Shown: in pieces, positions 62,001 through 64,000 of the stretch
Numbering within the stretch: position 1 is the stretch's first letter
Layout: each line of letters starts with the position of its first letter
Source: an uncultured Lachnospiraceae bacterium
Lineage (GTDB): Bacteria > Bacillota > Clostridia > Lachnospirales > Lachnospiraceae
Direction of reading: 5' to 3'
Length of the DNA: 64,000 bases
Assembly (NCBI GenBank): GCA_910587935.1
Contig: CAJUNP010000002.1
Coordinates: forward strand, 1 to 64,000
Position numbers and translations under genes: made by a program
The notes under the pieces: model-generated
Databases searched by the model: none
Told to the model about the DNA's origin: nothing
Seen by the model: the letters and a program-made list of their open reading frames with translations, nothing else

Positions 62001-62608
62001 AAGCTGCGGATAGAATCCACATCCTCTCCCCACAGCTCGATACGGTACGGATTCTCTTCCGTCAAATCGTAAATATCAACGATTCCGCCCCGCACGGAAA
62101 ATTGTCCGGGAGCTTCCACCTGATACGTCTTTTCATAACCCATGGCAACCAGCCGGCGGGCCAGTTCTTCTTCCCGCAGAGCGCTTTTACGGGAAATGGA
62201 AATAATTCCTTCCTGCAATACGCGCAGGGGAATCTGAGGGGCCATCAAACTGTTAAAGGTCGTCACCAGAGTGACCGGCTTGCCCTCCATAATTCTGCGA
62301 AGGCAGCGGATTCTCTCTTTCATCAGTTGATTACCGTGAATATCCGCCTGATAAAAAATCAGGTCCTTTGCAGGATAAGACATGACGTTTCTGTCATATA
62401 ATCTGTAGTCTTCCAGAATTTCACGGACTCTCAAATCACTGTAAGTAACGATGATTTTATATTTAAAACCATCGCTGAGTCCGTACATCATGTGTAATTT
62501 CTGGGAATCCACGCATCCGCTTATGGAAAGAGCCTTGTTCTTTTTCAGCTGTTCTTTCATGTCGGAAAAATCCGCCAGTTCCCGCAAAGGCGCCAATAAT
62601 GCCTGCAT
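59078..62608 (-). CDS. mfd: Transcription-repair coupling factor
   Basis: An ATP-driven translocase that removes RNA polymerase stalled at DNA damage and recruits UvrA. About 1176 residues, normal for the family. Order: UvrB-like N-terminal domains (about 1-330), the RNA-polymerase-interacting CarD-like domain (about 497-557, IGDYVVHENHGLGIY), helicase motor with the Walker A GDVGYGKTE near 655 and DEEQ near 757, and a C-terminal TRCF domain. I prefer the ATG at 62606-62608 over a TTG four codons upstream; the ribosome site (AAAGG) does not decide it. It follows pth by about 20 bp. Confidence 0.96.
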   Translation of the reverse strand: MQALLAPLRELADFSDMKEQLKKNKALSISGCVDSQKLHMMYGLSDGFKYKIIVTYSDLRVREILEDYRLYDRNVMSYPAKDLIFYQADIHGNQLMKERIRCLRRIMEGKPVTLVTTFNSLMAPQIPLRVLQEGIISISRKSALREEELARRLVAMGYEKTYQVEAPGQFSVRGGIVDIYDLTEENPYRIELWGEDVDSIRSFDVLSQRSIEKLESVTVYPATELILTRERLREGFAKIEKEAAVQEERFRKNFETEEAHRIQTQIRELKEQVMEFQAYTNLESCVRYFYEDTVSLADLFSGQSHIFFLDEPARIREHGDAVETEFRESMSQRAQKGYILPTQMDILYSVETIMSRLAGRPLAAVSAMDFKSTLLKPDKKYDMIAKSVASYNNSFEALVKDLKRYKRNGSRVLLLSGSRTRAKRLAQDLREEEIAAVYSEDPMREVLPGEVLTCYGRVLKGFEYPLLKFVVLAESDIFGAEKKKKKKKLYQGQKIQDFTELKIGDYVVHENHGLGIYCGIEKIEVEKVAKDYIKIEYRDGGNLYIPATGLDVIQKYASADARTPKLNKLGTKEWSKTKTKVRGAVQEVAKDLVELYAKRQQNEGYRYGKDTVWQKEFEEMFPFEETEDQLAAIEAAKEDMESSKIMDRLICGDVGYGKTEIALRAAFKAVQEGKQVVYLVPTTILAQQHYNTFTQRMKEFPIRVDLLSRFRTAGEQKKTITDLKKGFVDIVIGTHRVLSADVEYKDLGLLIIDEEQRFGVTHKEKIKKLKEDVDVLTLTATPIPRTLHMSLIGIRDMSVLEEPPGDRLPIQTYVMEYNEEMVREAIVRELSRGGQVYYVYNRVNNIADITAGIQKLVPEAAVAFAHGQMKEQELERIMYDFINGEIDVLVSTTIIETGLDISNVNTMIIHDSDNLGLSQLYQLRGRVGRSNRTAYAFMMYKRDKMLKEVAEKRLQAIREFTDLGSGFKIAMRDLEIRGAGNLLGERQHGHMEAVGYDLYCKMLNEAVKSLKGITVAEDFTTTVELDVDAFIPPEYIVNEVQKLDIYKRITGIENQAESSDMKEELLDRFGTVPKSADNLLRIALIRVAAHRLYMTEIKGKDERIRFTFKSDAPIRPEAVQELLRAHRDTLAFTAYGAPFLTYRYKKTGIVEKDAEQLLTLTEQMLEKMQGILLREV

Positions 62609-62626
62609 ACCGATAACCAAACCTTT

Positions 62627-63208
62627 CTATTCTTCCGTCTTTACTTTTTTATTATATAGATTCATAGCTGCGTCGGCGCCCTCTGTCAAAATCAGCCTTA
62701 CCGCATCCGCCGCCGCAAGCGCCGCCTGGTCCATAATCTTTCTGTCCGTCCCGTCAAAACGGCCCAGTACATAATCCACCAGGTCGTATCCTTCAGGTTT
62801 CTCTCCCACGCCCATTTTAATTCTCTGAAAACAATCATGTCCCAAATGCGCAATAATATTTTTCAGTCCGTTATGTCCTCCGGCGCTTCCTTTTTTCCGG
62901 ATGCGGAGCTGACCGGGCGGCAGGCTGATATCGTCTGAAACCACAAGAAGTTCTTCCGTCTCGTCCGCCTTATAATAATCTAACAGGCTTCTTACGCTTT
63001 CTCCGCTCAGATTCATGTACGTCTGCGGCTTTGCCAGAATCACTTTCCGGCCGGCTATAATGCCTTTCCCGATCAACGCCTTATGCTTTTTTTCCGTAAC
63101 GGAAATATTCTCCTGCCGTGCAATAACATCTATGACGTCAAAACCAATATTATGCCTTGTATTCTGATATTCTTTCCCCGGATTCCCCAGTCCAACAATT
63201 AGATACAT
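62627..63208 (-). CDS. pth: Peptidyl-tRNA hydrolase
   Basis: It frees tRNA from peptidyl-tRNA dropped by stalled ribosomes. The 193 residues begin YLIVGLGNPGKEYQNTRHNIGF, with catalytic His19 and Asn9, followed by KPQTYMNLSG and SAGGHNGLKNI. AGAGG precedes the ATG. It forms an operon with mfd, as in many Firmicutes. Confidence 0.97.
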   Translation of the reverse strand: MYLIVGLGNPGKEYQNTRHNIGFDVIDVIARQENISVTEKKHKALIGKGIIAGRKVILAKPQTYMNLSGESVRSLLDYYKADETEELLVVSDDISLPPGQLRIRKKGSAGGHNGLKNIIAHLGHDCFQRIKMGVGEKPEGYDLVDYVLGRFDGTDRKIMDQAALAAADAVRLILTEGADAAMNLYNKKVKTEE

Positions 63209-63263
63209 AACAGCCTCTTTTCATTGTCTCAATTCTTGTTCCAGCTTATTTTTTCCATTTACT

Positions 63264-63292
63264 ATCCTATCAATATTATTTTACAAAGTCAA
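63264..63292 (-). promoter_or_regulatory. pth-mfd promoter
   Basis: Minus strand TTGACT (63287-63292), 17 bp, TAGGAT (63264-63269). Confidence 0.55.
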
Positions 63293-63322
63293 ATAAAATA
63301 CAGCTCACAACCTTCTAAGTTG

Positions 63323-63351
63323 TTTATTTGTTGTGATTTGCGTAGTATAAT
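63323..63351 (+). promoter_or_regulatory. Promoter of the response regulator
   Basis: A perfect -10 TATAAT (63346-63351), preceded at 17 bp by a weak TTTATT (63323-63328). It diverges from the pth-mfd promoter. Confidence 0.5.
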
Positions 63352-63384
63352 CAATTTTAAATATTGACCGGAAAAGGAGCGGAA

Positions 63385-64000
63385 ATGGCTTATAAGATAT
63401 TAATTATTGATGACGACGCCGAACTTCTCAAAATGTTGAAAAAGTATCTTGAAATAAAAAGGTATGAAATCATTACAGCAGAGAACGGATTGGAGGGGTT
63501 AAATAAAATAAAACTGCAGCCGGATATTATATTGCTGGATGTAAATATGCCGAACATGGACGGGATAGAGGTATGCAGGAGGGTGCGGGATAAAGTATCC
63601 TGCCCTATTATATTCCTGACCGCACGGGTAGACGAACAGGACGTTGTAAATGGGCTTTCTTCCGGAGGCGACGACTATATTTTAAAGCCGTTTGGCCTGA
63701 AAGAGCTTGATGCAAGGATTACGGCGCACCTGAAACGGGAAGCACGGCGCAGAGAAAAGACAGAATGCTGCTTTCAAGGAGAACTGTCTATTGATTATAA
63801 TGCAAAGACCGTGCAGATTCACACAGATTATCTGGAACTGACAAGATCAGAATATGGAATTATTGAATTTTTGACCATGAATCCGGGGATGATCTTTGAT
63901 AAAGAAAGAATTTATGAGAGGGTCTGCGGTTATGATGCAGAAGGCGACAGCAGGGTAATTACAGAGCTGATCCGTCGAATCAGAAAGAAGATTCAGCAAT
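63385..64000 (+). CDS. OmpR-family response regulator, 3' end outside window
   Basis: Residues 1-205 are present and the frame is open to the right edge. The receiver domain (1-115) has acidic pocket IDDD at 8-11, phospho-acceptor Asp52 (LLDVNMPNMDG), and Lys101 (LKPF). A winged-helix DNA-binding domain follows (LTRSEYGIIEFLTMNPGMIF, then SRVITELIRRIRKKI). AAAGGAG is 5 nt before the ATG. A sensor kinase probably lies beyond the edge; the signal is unknown. Confidence 0.92.
   Translation, partial: MAYKILIIDDDAELLKMLKKYLEIKRYEIITAENGLEGLNKIKLQPDIILLDVNMPNMDGIEVCRRVRDKVSCPIIFLTARVDEQDVVNGLSSGGDDYILKPFGLKELDARITAHLKREARRREKTECCFQGELSIDYNAKTVQIHTDYLELTRSEYGIIEFLTMNPGMIFDKERIYERVCGYDAEGDSRVITELIRRIRKKIQQ

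Overview
The window looks like the chromosome of a spore-forming, flagellated Clostridia species, most likely Lachnospiraceae. The signs are sporulation genes of Clostridia type (spoIIID, sipL, spoIID, spoIIQ, spoVT), two candidate sigma-28 (SigD/FliA) promoters, strong GGAGG ribosome-binding sites, frequent TTG/GTG starts, and protein families common in Lachnospiraceae such as the DUF3842 protein and the 33-residue ORF beside mfd. Most genes lie on the minus strand. No rRNA, tRNA or CRISPR array was seen.

Layout. 1-1.7 kb: AT-rich accessory DNA with a cut-off gene and a HEPN-motif protein, abutting the 3' end of guaA, a known insertion point for integrative elements. 1.7-14.5 kb: guaA, spoIIID, DUF3842, then trigger-factor-like lipoprotein-asnS-NlpC/P60, cardiolipin synthase, murI-DUF1934, ispE-GntR regulator, and a sigma-28-driven DUF5610-like gene. 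14.5-19.2 kb: pyrC-pyrK-pyrD followed by sipL, which has its own candidate SigE promoter. 19.3-24.5 kb: PrcB-like lipoprotein, plsC, YbaK protein, a PIN toxin-antitoxin pair, and a BlaR1/BlaI-like sensor-repressor pair. 24.7-29.2 kb: beta-glucoside cassette rpiR-bglP-bglA. 29.2-34.0 kb: degenerate GH9 lipoprotein-ddl-murF-ferredoxin flavoprotein. 34.1-38.8 kb: amidohydrolase, spoIIQ, spoID-type gene spoIID, and an EF-hand-rich protein behind a sigma-28 promoter, a leader terminator and a possible leader ORF. 38.9-47.6 kb: aconitase-type hydratase, GNAT, glgP, ileS. 47.8-52.7 kb (plus strand): diguanylate cyclase, pncB, acyltransferase, dihydrouridine synthase. 52.7-57.1 kb: two secreted multidomain GH18 chitinases. 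57.4-63.2 kb: spoVT, nfo, a 33-residue ORF, mfd, pth. At the right edge a response regulator runs off the window.

How the genes fit together. The region serves peptidoglycan precursor supply (murI, ddl, murF), pyrimidine, GMP, isoprenoid and NAD synthesis, translation (asnS, ileS, pth, dus), DNA repair (mfd, nfo), sporulation, and use of glycogen, beta-glucosides and chitin. The most notable observations are: candidate sporulation-sigma promoters at the expected genes (SigE for spoIIID and sipL, SigG for spoVT); two sigma-28 units with GGA-containing leaders, one having a terminator about 100 nt after the promoter; a GH9-fold lipoprotein and a SpoIIQ that have lost their catalytic or metal residues; an ileS leader with a terminator but no T-box; a 16-bp perfect palindrome just downstream of the pncB promoter; and the HEPN candidate beside guaA.
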